From NCBI GenBank assembly GCA_963920765.1, contig OY987246.1, positions 13,016,868 through 13,080,867 of the forward strand: a DNA stretch of 64,000 bases, read 5' to 3'. A program made the translations under genes and the position numbers. Source of the DNA: Ulota crispa (lineage: Eukaryota; Streptophyta; Bryopsida; Orthotrichales; Orthotrichaceae). The notes under the pieces were generated by a model. It was not told the DNA's origin, made no database searches, and saw nothing but the letters and a program-made list of their open reading frames with translations. Below, piece after piece: positions 47,694-60,284 of this stretch (position 1 is its first letter; each line of letters starts with the position of its first letter).

Positions 47694-50600
47694 CTAATTC
47701 AATGTTCCTCTACATTCAGGAGTACCACAGAAGCAAGGGATTTTATCCCCGACTTCATCGTAATTAAATTTATAATCGTAAGTCACCTCCTCGCCAGCAT
47801 AGATGTCCCTTTTCGCAAAGAAAATGACCTGGATCCCCAACAAAATCCACAGCACTCAGCATTTCTCCTTTTTTCAAAAGCCACAAAGAACAGGCCAAGA
47901 GTCAAAATCCCTTCCACTACATAAACTTGAACAGAAAGACTACCTTTTTCAGGTTTTCGACACAGATCACCTTAGCAACGCAATTAGGCTGCAAAAAAAA
48001 ACACCAGAAAAAACAAAAGAGGTCAAAATAAATGCAGTTAAATGGACAAAGTTATGAACTTGACTAAGAGAATGGAAAAAACTGACGTCTTTCTATAGAA
48101 AAGAGCGAGGCTTACTGAGCAAGAGTGATTCACAAAACGAGCTATACCACCCTTGCGGGTAGCATCAATGATCTGTTCCGAGTCTATTCTGAATAAATAG
48201 CAAGCGCCCTGGTATTGTAAGCGCTTTCCCGAATGGTACTCAGCTTCTCGCTTGTCCGCAACACGTAAACCCACGATCTCCCCCACATACTCAACAACCT
48301 GATATCACCACAAAAAAGCCCATGCTTAAAATTGAGAAAAATTCGGAAAATTCGGAAAATTCGGAAAATTCGGAAAATTCATAAAATTCGAAACAAAGAA
48401 GAAGATTAAGAGAACCAGCATCTACTTTCAAATTATGTCTAAAGCAAAGTCCAGTAAAAGAACAGGAAATATAGTTACAAAGGTCATACATACTATGCCA
48501 ACTACTTTTAATTTACTTCTCCAGGTTCCATTGAGGAATAAGAGCAACACTGATTCTCACCACTTCTCCCTCTGCAATAAAATCCGTGGTGTAGAGTCCA
48601 AGCGCGTGAATTCCTGATTTACAGACCGTAAGTTTTCGCCAACCTTTCTTTTGCTTAAACCGTAGATATTCCTGCATTAGTAACAAATAAAAGGATCATA
48701 CTTAAAAATTTCCACAGGACATACAAGCAAAAGTTTAAGAAACCACGTGCAGTATGAATCATTTTCTACATTTTAAACATCGTGAATTTCAGACATGGAA
48801 CTGGATAACTTTCAAGTAACTTGCTCACAAACATATGAACCATCAATACCACAGAGGGGCTTGGTTTTTGACATTTCTTAATATACCACTATTGTTGCAG
48901 AAACTAAACGATGTCAATAAGACTCCAGAAGAATCTAAACTGGATACTGCGTTTCTGCAGCAAAATGGCTATTGAGGTTTTATGAAAATCTCAACCTCGG
49001 CAAGCCAATGCCTAAAACTTCAAGCATGCAAAGTCCTAAGCCCTAAACCCTAGACCCTAAAACCTAGGACCTAAACCTGATATACTACTTTAAAAGCATC
49101 ACAACCAGTCGTTTGAACTTACTCTGTTGTCGAATTTCATGGCAGGATTCGTAGATTTAAGAACTCGACGAGCATTCATCTTACGATCACTGATCCGAAG
49201 CCACTCTGCAACCTGCTCACGTGTCACAGCTGTAGCTCCCTCTAAATGCATATTGTGTTGTGCCGTGGCTCGTTCTTCCAGACTCAACCTCCCTTTGTAG
49301 CCCTACATCACAAAAAAGAAAGCAAAATACAGACCCAGGCTAATCAAAATGAATTCAGAATGTCACTAAAGAGATTTCCTGCGTAACCTTCACAGAAACG
49401 AAACAAAAAAAACCAATATGATGTATAACAATAATTAAAAGAAAATAAACAAACAAATACAAATGCAAATACCTCAGTTCGAGCACAAGATCTTTCACTG
49501 CTATGACAGACGTCCTCTTTGGCAACATCTTCCGACTCTACACCAGAGCCAAAAGCATGGCTCATGCATTTCCCAAAGAAACCAACTTTATTGCTCCCGT
49601 CCTGTACAATTTCACTCTGCAACAAACCCTGTGCACAAAGAGCAATTAAAGTAAATCCATCAATATAAACAAAAAACAAAACAGAAGCAAAACCAACAAA
49701 AAAGTAACAAAATCATGGAAACCAGAGCTAATGACTAGAAAAACGAAAGAACTAAACTACCACATAAGTGAAGAACAAAATAAAAAAATTGACTTACTAA
49801 ACCTCAACTCTCAAAACAGAAACACTCATACAACATCCGAAATTGAAACCATAAACACCGAATCAGAAACACAGAAACCTCCAAGAACACAATGAACGCA
49901 CCTTCTCATGGGCACACCAGACGTGAAACGGAGTGGAACATTTTGGTACGCGACACTGAATGCAGGCACCTCCTTTCCTCAGACATAAGGAGCATAGCTG
50001 CCAATATCATTAACCCCATCACAAGCAGGGTTCAGATAGTAAAAAAAAACAGTAGATAACCATAACATAGACACACGGCCAGATTCTCATTTCACTAGGC
50101 TAAGAACCACCATCACATCACAACAATTCTCTCGCAACGTTCACAAATGTGGCGAAACTTAGCAAAACATCTACCAGAATCTTATTTTAGCCACAAAAAA
50201 TGTAAGCACCGAGTTAAAAAATGGGAAAATTTCATGGATACCCCTGAAGTTTGTAATATTTACATACATACCCCTGCTTTTTCAGAAATTACACAAACAC
50301 CCTTGGACCATAGTTTTCGGGCCTTTATTTGTTGAGCTTGTGCACTTCCTTCATGACCAATATTGGAGAAGGGAATGTAACGAAACAAAAAGAAGCAAAG
50401 TACGCACAAAGAAAGAAGGGAAGTGGCATGCACAACAAAACAAACGCCTGAAGTTTTTGGTCCAAGGGTATTTGTGCGATTTCTGAAAAAGCAGGGAAAT
50501 CTATGTAAATATTGCAAACTTGAGGGGTATCCATGATATTTGGGGGAATTACAAATAGGGGCATGAAAGGGCATGAAAATGAAAAATATTACAAATAGGG

Positions 50601-53600
50601 GCACAGTTTCAAAAATATTGTGAATTTTTGTAAATTTTTTTGGTTTGGACATTGATTGATTTAGATATATCAGTTAAATGTTAGCTAACTTCCAGAAAAC
50701 TTAAAGGCCTCTCCAAATCAAGCCTAAATAAAAAACAATTAGTATAGGGGATGGCAATTTTTGGAAAGTTTTTTGGAAGTTAACTAACATTCAATGTGAT
50801 ATATCTAAATCAACTAATGTCCAAGCCAAAAAAAATTACAAAAAGTTACAAATTATTTTGAAATTGCACCCCTGTTTGTAATTGTTTTGAAACTGTGTGC
50901 CCCTATCTGTAATATTTTTCATTTTCATGCTCCTATTTGTGATTTCCCCATGAAATTTCTCTAAAAAAAGTAGCACATTTGGCAGAGTTTTTTAGCCACT
51001 TGAGCTAATTATGAAAAGGAGTGTTGGATTTACTACTCCATGGATACCCTAGCTGGCTGGCTACTCACCGCCTTTCGTCGAGAAGCGGTCACCCCTGATA
51101 CATCAAACACTCCCATGGTGCCCATGTTCAGGCACCGCGTTCCAGGCATCCACAATGTGCACACCATGTGCGCCCACTGCTTGGCTCCCGCGTCCTTCAC
51201 AATACACCCCACCGTGTTGCTCCTCCTCCAGTCCTCACGCCCCGAGCTGGCCACCACCGCTGCTGCTGCTGCTCCCCTCACGCCATGGCCACCACTGCTC
51301 CCGGGCTCCGGACTCTCCTTTCGACAACCCTTGCAAACTGAGCTCTTGTCACGACAAACGTCCACAAAATCACGTGATTCGCCTTCACTCGCTTTCGTCT
51401 CCTTGGCCAACCGCGCCCTCGACAACAGAATGCTGGTCGTTGCAGACAGAAGAGTTTCATCGTCGTCCACGTCGTCATCGTCCTCGTCCTCAACAACCGA
51501 TGCACGTGCGTTCCCACTCTTAAGCTCTCGCCAGGTTTGCAGCAACGCCAAACACAAAGGTCGAGCTTTCTGGACTCGTGTCATAGCGCCACCTCCATAT
51601 CCACACAGGACACATATCTGCATCAACAAACGCATAAGCCAACACGCCTGGTCTCAGTTCCTCCATCCATCATCCCAAGCTAATAGATCCTCCCTATAAC
51701 GAATACTTCTTAAAAACCATAATAAATCATGCTTCTGAAAATGCCAACCTCATCGAATACCTATAATATTTAAATCGGTAGTCACAACTACTCAATTTAG
51801 AGCATTTTCTCACCGGATTGGAAACTTTGAACTTGCAGATGCGACACATCCAGGGTCCCTTTGGAACCTTTGGCACCCCGTAACATGCTTGGTGGACCTG
51901 TCCATGCACCAAGGTACCAGCTTAGAAACTGTTTTGACCATCAAAGCTCAATATTACCTGTCAGAAAACTAGTTGAACTGTGGGGCAAGAAATAAGTCCA
52001 CGAAACCTCGATAGTTTTCAATTATAGCACCGCATACTACGTAACGATCAACGAATGTGAACACGTTAGGCTGCATTGGCACCACCACACAATCTCCCCA
52101 CATCTTTCTCAAATTTCTCACCTTGACCGAACACCGACCACAACACAGCAGTTTGTTGTAACTGGCTGAGCTGAACGTCCCACACACATCACATCTGCAC
52201 TTCTCGCTCTGACTCAACTGATTACCCGGTTCGCCTCCACCTCTTTCCTTTCTCCATTTTGAACTTCGGCCATTCATGTCCAATGTCTGCGACTTCTTTA
52301 TCTTATGCGTCCTGCTGTAACCCGCCAACCGATCCTCCACCATCTTCTTCTGCTCTAAACATGATACTCTCTGACGGGAACTGTAAAAAGAGGCAATGCG
52401 ACGTGAGAGAGCTTGTTAGAAATATGCTTCATATCTCACAGAATCAAAGTAACAGAGCCACGAAACAGCCACACCAGCATCATGCACCTTACACGCCAAA
52501 ACGAGCTGACACAAAATATATATATATATATATATATCTCAAACTGCACTGCATTACACCAATTCAAGTCCATCCTTGCGAAAGCATAAGATCAAAAAGC
52601 AAGAACCTCTTCAATTGTTCGCCACTATCCGTTGACCCTTCAATCTCGCTCACATGGCAATCCTTCCCCTTCTTCAACCCAAGCGCCACCCTTGGCCTCT
52701 TCGCGCTCAACCCTGGCAGCAGCTGCAACTCTGATCTCCTCTTCAGCACCCCAAACCCTGTTATTCCACCCTTCACTTGTCCTCTCCCTTGCACTTGCAA
52801 TTGCCTCAACGTCTGGTTCTCTGCAAAGCCCACCCTTTCAGCTGAAACTCCTCTTTGGTCCTTCGCCTGCAACCCCTCAGCCATTGCTACAATACTTCTC
52901 TTGGCCTTGCTTGTACGCACCTGCTTCCTCACGGGAAAACCCTGTTCACAGAGCCCCTGCTGAAGCTTATCCTTGGAGATGCTGCTGCCTGCAGAGGACA
53001 TCACTTGCGACACCCTGCACACAAACATCCCTTCCTTCTCAGACGCATCCTTCACTGCTCCTGCGCTCGATCGCTTCCCTGTGACCTCCGTCTGTGCATC
53101 ACCGCTCCGTTGCCACTCCACTTTCCTTTTCTTCGGGACTCCTGGTCTGGCGGACCTCTCACCCCGAGGAAACGGGCAGGACTTGGTTCTCCAGCGCACT
53201 GGACCTGCTCCTGGCTGTCTTAACGGGCCATCCGTCTGCACTGCAGCTGATGCTGTCCCCTGCTGTTTCCCGGTGCCACTCGGAACTGCTGCCACATCAT
53301 CTTCTTCTTCTTCTTCTGCAAACTCAAACACCGACGAGGGACCTGGCCCATGCACATCATCATTCTTGCAGGTCAACTCCAGCATGCTTCGGACTTTCCG
53401 ACATTGTACATCCACTTTCTTCTGCACTATTCTCGTCCTAATACCACCGGTTGCCTTCCATGCTACTCTCGTATCATGTGAAGGACCCCCCTGATCATCC
53501 TTCACCTCTTTCCCTTGCTCGCCTGTGACACCACTAACAGACTCTACGCGTGCATCTGACACCCTGTGCATCGTTGTACCTTCTCTCCTCGAGACGGAAT

Positions 53601-56600
53601 TCGCAGCATCGTCTCTCAGCCTTGGCTGCAAAGGAGCCCTGGAATTCTCCATCATTATGGGCACCGGGCTGGTTGCGGACGGCTGGTTCAAAATCACGCT
53701 CAACGACACCATCCGTCCGTTTCGTGGACTCGGTCCGGCCAACGGCGTCCTAGGACTGCGAATGCCCTTTGTCACGGGAATCACACCAGCGCCATCTGAA
53801 CCAGAACCACAGCCTTCCATCATATCCTTCGTCGGAAACCTCGCTACTCTCGATGCTGACAACTTTCCAGCCTCGAGCCCTCTCCTGCCATCCTCCCCGC
53901 CTGCACCACCCTCTTTGCCTGCGTCTGCTTTCCAATCTCGTGTACCACATTTCGGCTGCTGCTGCTGCAACTTTGTCCAGATGCTCTTCTTCGCCTTCTG
54001 ACGGTTCACGCCTTGAGGAACCCGGATTACCAGCGTGGTCCCGGCCTTCTTCTTTGACGAATCACCACCTAAGCTCCTCGCGGCGGCCTCCAAGTTCGCC
54101 TCCGTCACGTTCGTCGCCTTCACTTCTTGGTGCCGTCCAGGCACCAACAGCTTTCGTCGCTTCGAAGAAGGCACTACCTCATCGCTATACGCTCTCACAA
54201 GGTCACGCTTCGAAGCATTCGTGGCCGCCCTCTGGAACTTCTTGGACCCCATTCTTGCAATCTCAGAGGTCACCTGAGGCTCCAAGTCAGGCCCAAATGA
54301 ACTCCCGCCCGGGCTGCCATCCTTCGCAACTCCATCATCCGCACCACCCGATCCCAGCCACTTCCATTTCGTGTTGCGTTTCTGCTTTACTGCCATTTTG
54401 CCTACCACACACACACACCTTACTGCAGGTCAGAACGCCTTTTCACTCAACATGATTGCAACAAATCACTACAGAAACCAACTTGCATTGACAGCTCTCC
54501 CTTCACCATGACAGAAACGAAAACCGATGCTCGATTCGAGAACTAGAATTCCACAAACAATGTCTACAAACCACTCGCCTGTGCTTGCCCTAGACTCATT
54601 GCCTTCCACCTCATAGTCTAATTTCATAACCAGTCTCCCATTTAACTCTCCCAGATAGTGCCACCTCTCTTCTCACTCAAAACACACCCTCCGTCCGAAA
54701 GCCCACTCGAAACATTCTCTGAGCTATTGGAACAAGCTCCTACGTCCGGGGAAGCCTCACCTGCTGTCCGCGCACCTCCTCTCCCACCTGCTGTCCCCTT
54801 CTCAGCGGTCTCTGACAACACATCGTCTTCATTCTCGGGGGTCTCTCCAGCGTTGTGCTCCGCACCCACGTCCTCCATGCCGTCCTGTCCATCGTCCACA
54901 GTGCTCTTTATTACAACCATGTCTGACCCTGCGACCTGGGCGGGGCCTTTCATGCCATGTTGCTTGCCTTCCCTCTTCCTTGCAGCCTCATGTGTGCTTG
55001 CAAGCCGGGCTTTTTCCTTCAAGCACACTTGTCCCGCAAGCCTAATCAACAACCACCACACATCCATCCTTAAATCCTCAGCATCACCATCAAATACACA
55101 GCCGGCATCTGCATTCCCAACATGAGGAGCACTACTCCCACACTCAGCAGCTACTATCACGAATCCCCCTGATCACCCACACCTAGCTCTGCGCCCGTCT
55201 CAAACTTCCCGACTTCAATACCCCACTTTAACATCCATATCAACAATAACTGGCACTCAAACACTCGGATAGTCCCCCACCTTGGCAGAGCTTGCCCTTT
55301 CACCAAAGGATTCGCCTTCCTACATTTCAAACTGCTGCATTGGGCATCCCCTTCACTCAATGCCGAAACTTCCACGCCCTCCTGCGGGCTCCCGGCATCC
55401 AGAGCCAAACCTCTCGCGCTCAAATCTGCAACAGCCGCTTCGCACAGTGTCAGACAAATGCCATGCCTGACTGCCCTTTTTGTGCCAATTTAATATCTTA
55501 ATCAACACTACCAGGCCTACAAACCAACATCATTTCCAGCAGAGCACAAACACAGCACGAACTCAAAGACCTGCACCCCAATGCAAGCTACATAGAATAC
55601 GACCTGCAGGCAGCTGAGGCTGCAAATCCGTGCTCTCGCCTTCACCATGGCCTCGACTCAACCTGCTCGAAAGCATTACGCCATTATCCACCTTCGATGA
55701 TCCCAATCGAGGATTAGCCATGCCCTCTGCCTCGGGGCCGCCCTGTGACTGCCCTAACGTTTGCTTATCCATCACCGTGCCCTGCTGCTCCTTGCTCCGT
55801 CGCTCAGTTCCGTTTCTATTCGTCATCAAAGTCTGACACTCCAATTTCTGTTCAGCCTCCGATCGTCTTCCCAACTCCACCAGTCTCTGCACCACATGCT
55901 GCTGCTGCTTCGTGAACGCCATGCCCGGCTGATCTCGCATCTGAAATGCACGGAGGTTCGGATCTTGCCCGTTCGCACTAGCCAAGGCCAGTCCACAGCT
56001 GAGCTCCGGTTCGTTCTGGACCAACTGATCTCTCACCAAGAGCTCCAGAAAGCTCGCACGGTGGCCGCTCACAATATTGGACCGTCCAAAGGCGTCCAAT
56101 TGGCCAAAACACTGACCTTCCGCTCGACTGGTACTCGGCACCACGCCGTTCAGCTGCGTTGCTCCTGCTGCTGGAACGTCCAGTCCCATTGCTCGGTACC
56201 TGAACGACGACTGGATAGCTGTATCCAGGAGGCTTTGCCCTGTTGTCTTGCTCAACTGCTCCAACGCTCCCAAACTCAGCGATTCCAACGTCGTCCCGTT
56301 CTCCAATGCCACACTCCGAGATGGACCCAAGGGTGTGTGCGGCAACAACTCCGGCCCGGATGACTCTCTCCGAAACAGACGGTCCTCGCTCCCACTCGAC
56401 TTCTCCGGCTGATTCTGCACCGATTCAAGGTGCATCAGCTTCTCTTGCAGCTCCGACACGCCATCTGCATCACTATGCATCAGCTCCCGAGGGCTCTGAC
56501 TGACTGCAGTGGAGTTAGCTGCTGACCCTTGCTCTTCTCCGCGATTCTCCACACCACCGTTCTCCAGATTCTCTACAGACCTTTCGGGAACCGAATGGGG

Positions 56601-59600
56601 GTGTGTGACCTCCTCATCTCTAGACTGGTCGGGAATTCCAGAAAATTTGGGCAGATTCGCTGGATTGAACTGCTGGAGGTTATGCTGCAACTTTCCGTCC
56701 CACACTGTCAAAACAAACACCCACATTGTTACCACTCTGGTCCAGATTTGACTGCAGATACCAGTCTCTCTGCTACCATGCCATCATCACCCCGATAAAC
56801 CCAAACACCACGCTTAATCTCCCATTTCCACAAACCTCATGACTGACAAGCACTTGCATCTATCTGAGTTCCAGTCTGGTACTGTTGTCGAAAAAACATG
56901 CTTCCAACTCCACCAGTACAGAATTGAGAGAGAGCCACTGAGGTGACCGCAAAGAATAATACCACGCAGCGGTAATAAGATGCGTTCAGCGGTGCAGCCA
57001 ACAACCTTTGCTCATGACTTGCTCAAACAAATGAGACTTTGGATGCTCCACGCTCGATATGGCCATGGTGGAGTACGATGTCCCAGCCGCCTGCGTCTGC
57101 TGCGACGGTTGTCCCAACCGAAGCTCGAAACTTGACGAAACGTCAGCCTCTCCCATTCGAGACTCCTGCCCAGACTCGCTTAATCTCGTCGCCACTCCAT
57201 GTTTCACCGAACCACCGCTCACATTTTGCTGCTGTCCCGACAAAGGATTGTACCGCAAACCTCCACTGTTAATTAGACCGTCATACTCGTTGCCCACGGG
57301 CGCGTGGTGCTCCATGCTCTGAGACGTGCTAGTGGCCCCCATGTTCACCTGAGCCCTCATATAGTGGTTCTCGTGAGTGGAAACGGCCGTGTGGAATCGA
57401 TTGCCCGCCTCCAGACCCGATGCCATGCTCTTGTGAGGATGCCCGTAACTCTTCAGTATTGCCTCTCTCGAATCCAGCATGCCGCCTTGGTTCCCGGGAC
57501 CGCTTAACAGACCGAACTTGGTATTCGAGATTGATTCTGTTGCATGAAGCGTCGAGGCATTCCCGTTCGACAACGGGACGTCCCACATCTGTCGCGTCGT
57601 CGCTCTGCTCTTCATCGTGGGAGACACATCCACATCATTCTGCCAACTTCGTGCAACTGGCACTGCTGCTTTGTGCTTGACGTTGCTGTGCCCTGCAGCC
57701 ATGGGAGGACACTCATCCAGCCATTGCCAACCCACGCTGTCTTCAGGGATCCTCACCTGCCAGCCAAGACACCCAAGTCCTGTCAGCAAAAGCGAGTCCC
57801 TCGCTATCACACGCCAAAGCATGACATAGTGGACACCCAGCAATAAGCAAAACAGCACCTCCACGACCTCGTCACAAAAGAACGGACTCGAACACCGTAT
57901 TCTTAGGGTATATGCCCTCCCGTGCTTACCCCATACTGCGAGAAGAAAGACTTTCGCCACTGCACCAAGGTATCACCTCCCTCCATGTACACCACCTCGG
58001 CAGGATTTGCAGCATTGAGCCCTGAATGCTGCAAACAATGAACGCGCCACACAAACCCCCCTTTCACTCACGATTGGGAACCGAGACACTTGATCACTTC
58101 AATACCTGTCACTCACCCCGGACCCACATCGATCCAGGAACGAAACTTGTGGCAAGAATGCGCGACAATCCAGCTGCTTGTCACTAGATCGCAGTATCCT
58201 TCACCAGTACGTTCACACATGAGTTCTTCACGACGTCTCGTGTTTTTATATCAAGCACTCTCAGAACGAAAAAATTCGGTTCGATCAAAATACCTGGCTG
58301 AACGTCGCCACCGACATGTGGTGACCATGGCAGGAGCAAGTAACGCCCAGGCGCCCAGCGTCAGTCAATCCCAGCTGCCCAACTGCCAAAACACACACTC
58401 CACTCGTCAGACCACTTTCAATCCTCATACTGTCACCGGGCGTTCCCCAACCTGCTCATGACGCTCGTTACGCATCAAAAGTCATCAACACCCGCCCAGA
58501 TACCGTTTGCAGGGCGCATAAGCATGGTACATTCCATCCCAGAACATCGTACCAGCAAAAAGTCAAAAACTACAGCTCGCAATGAGCAGTCGACAGCCAA
58601 GTGCCCATCAACACCACCACCTTGTAAATAAACACGAGGAGAACCAAGTCTGCCGTCCCTCGAGTCCATGCACTAACATGTAAAGAGAGCAAGTGGGACA
58701 AGACTCTGCGGAGACACTCACCAACAGGTACCCCAAAGTAGCTGATACAGTAAACTCGAAGCCCTCCTGACGAAGTCGAGGGGGGGACCGAATGAGACCA
58801 ACTGGGAATGCCAGACCCCGAAGTATTCAATGGAGCAGATACACCACCATTGTACGAGTCTCCACTGTTAGTCGGAAACAGAGTCCAGCTGCTCTGGTTA
58901 CGTTGCTGCCGCTGCCTCGCCGGCTCCGTCGACCACTGTGACGAGGGCAGATGCCAGCTCCCCTCCAATCCCAGCTCCTCTGCGCCCCTGCCGAAACTCG
59001 AGCTGCTGTGCATCAGAAGCTCCGCAGCCGGTGCCCTGGACCCATTCACAGTCTTGGAGTTTTCTTGCGCTCTTCCACCAGTCATGACGCTTCTAAAGTC
59101 CCTGCCTTGCCCCCCCAGCGATGATGCATCTGCTCCTGCACTCGTCTTCGCACCGCCGTCTCCACGATTTGCTTGCGATAGGATGGAAGGACTCTGCGAA
59201 GGCCATCTGCTGTAACCCCCGACATCTGGCAGACTCATCTGACAGAACTGAGAGAGGGAAGCAGCATATGGCGATCTGCCACTCAGAGACGAAGTGAAAC
59301 TCGGCCTTGTCACATGCTGCTGCGACCCCGAAACCATGGCCACGAGCTCCGACCTCAGCTTATCTGGATGGAACCCCTGCAAACCAAAAATTCATCACGG
59401 AGTTTGTAAGCGGAGTTCGCTGGATGAAACACACCTTCCTGGCCATGCAAGGTTGTGAAAACTCAACCAGGTCCAAGTTGAAATGCGACACAAGGAACCA
59501 TTCAAGCCACGGAGGAGCTCAGAAAATGAAAACCGCTCCCCCACAAGATCCGCAAGTAATCACATTATCTGCACCTCTCCTGGGCACTTGCCACGTTTAC

Positions 59601-60284
59601 TCATGCCGCAGAAAATCTCTGCAAGTCTACATTAAAGTGAATCGCATTCTAGCGTCACATTGTTTCCTGCGTTTTTTACTCCACCTTCTAACAATTGCAT
59701 GTTTGCCCATTTTTTCTGGCGCCTGTGCAAAGCACCCGAGTACACGAACATAACGAGGACAAGGCAGCTAAGTTGCGCTGGTAGGAGACAGAAATGCCGG
59801 GCATCATGCATGGTCCCATGAATGAGAATCTCGTTCATCTCATTGACTGTTAAAACTCTCGAAGGCCGCTCTCCTGTAACTTGCGGCCTAAAACTTTCCA
59901 AGTATGTTGTTGTTCATTCCAAGGTTAGCAAGGTAAGCGACTCAAATGTTCAAGCGCATCCTTCGGTTAAACCCTAACATCCACAACCGATGTCAATCCC
60001 GCTTTCCATCACCCTCTCTACCTCATCAGCACCACGGCTGCGAACCCTCGAAATTTGGACAATGCTGGAGGCACATCCATTGCAGAGGCAGGCGAAGAAT
60101 TCAGACTAATGCTGAACATGGACAGCGTCTTTTTGTTACCGTAAGCAACCGATTTCTTCCGGAGAGCCAATTGAAGAAAGGTTTCGAAATGTGCGTTTGT
60201 TACCTGATTGTTTCCCGACGAGCCGGGCTGCGCGGATGACTGCATTGAGGATGCCCTCATGTTCCACATTTCCTCCATGATCAT
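47694..60284 (-). CDS. Trithorax-like PHD/ePHD/SET histone methyltransferase
   Basis: Seventeen coding exons (minus): 60204-60284, 58732-59376, 57006-57756, 55604-56704, 55281-55425, 54665-55041, 52607-54401, 52122-52380, 51814-51897, 51069-51617, 49902-49997, 49473-49628, 49123-49302, 48561-48671, 48116-48298, 47944-47988, 47694-47828. Phases agree at every junction, giving 2,230 aa. Residues 1-1690 are low-complexity, with an SV40-like nuclear signal PKKRKV (about residue 1450; coded near 53117-53136). A PHD finger (about 1693-1745: CDVCG...CCGRC...HQACYGV...WMCRIC) is followed by an extended PHD (1747-1962: [12 protein letters not shown], an acidic insert, [30 protein letters not shown]). 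The SET domain (about 2085-2215) has [37 protein letters not shown], then post-[11 protein letters not shown]. Key SET residues are present, so H3K4-type methyltransferase activity is expected. No PWWP or FYR domain was seen, unlike ATX1/2. The end of exon 2 is the least certain junction. Confidence 0.93.
48336..48390 (-). repeat. 10-bp tandem repeat in SET-gene intron
   Basis: Five copies of AATTCGGAAA in tandem (plus strand). They lie in the intron between exons 14 and 15, about 40-90 nt upstream of the exon 15 acceptor, so the pre-mRNA reads repeated GAATTTTCC just before the splice site. Confidence 0.85.
49033..49078 (+). repeat. Short interstitial telomere-like array
   Basis: A degenerate run of CCCTAAA-type units (CCTAAGCCCTAAACCCTAGA and following) in the intron between exons 13 and 14 of the SET gene. 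It matches the plant telomere repeat CCCTAAA and contains telo-box-like AAACCCTA. Confidence 0.75.
50223..50550. mobile_element. MITE family 1, copy B, intronic
   Basis: The left arm begins GGGAAAATTTCATGGATACC. The right arm is its complement around GGGGTATCCATGATATTTGG. Arms are about 110 bp. The core GTGCACTTCC..ATGACCAA is the reverse complement of the copy at 6693-7021. It lies in the 1.07-kb intron between exons 10 and 11 of the SET gene, splitting the extended PHD finger. Confidence 0.7.
50551..50955. mobile_element. MITE family 2, copy B, intronic
   Basis: Inverted arms with AATTACAAATAGGGGCATGA at the left and CATGCTCCTATTTGTGATTT at the right around a short loop, with the loop inverted relative to the 34123-34530 copy. 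It directly abuts MITE family 1 copy B, so together they make up most of this intron. Confidence 0.7.
52517..52537. repeat. (AT)n microsatellite
   Basis: About ten AT dinucleotides in the intron between exons 7 and 8 of the SET gene. Confidence 0.9.
54402..54420 (-). repeat. TG repeat at the exon 7 acceptor
   Basis: On the gene strand the acceptor of the 1.8-kb exon 7 reads GTGTGTGTGTGTGGTAG. A TG repeat stands where a polypyrimidine tract is usual. Phase consistency (G + GC AAA ATG) supports this acceptor. Confidence 0.7.

Noticed and set aside
51040..51699. Plus-strand 219-aa ORF
   Set aside because: Lies opposite the extended PHD exon, whose minus-strand reading has the Cys/His pattern.
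52632..54455. Long plus-strand ORFs opposite the SET gene (up to 228 aa)
   Set aside because: They are shadows of the GC-rich minus-strand exon 7; the minus frame has consistent splice phases with its neighbours.
55041..55160. Continuation of the minus ORF upstream of [12 protein letters not shown] as coding
   Set aside because: The nearer acceptor (GTAG before GCTGAGTG) does not fit the donor phase at 55281; the acceptor at 55042 (GATTAG) does, so this stretch is treated as intron.
58716..58731. Donor GTGAGT just after the chosen end of SET-gene exon 2
   Set aside because: It is a better donor by sequence but gives phase 1, incompatible with the phase-0 acceptor at 57756; the GTACCT donor keeps the frame. 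A missed small exon remains possible.
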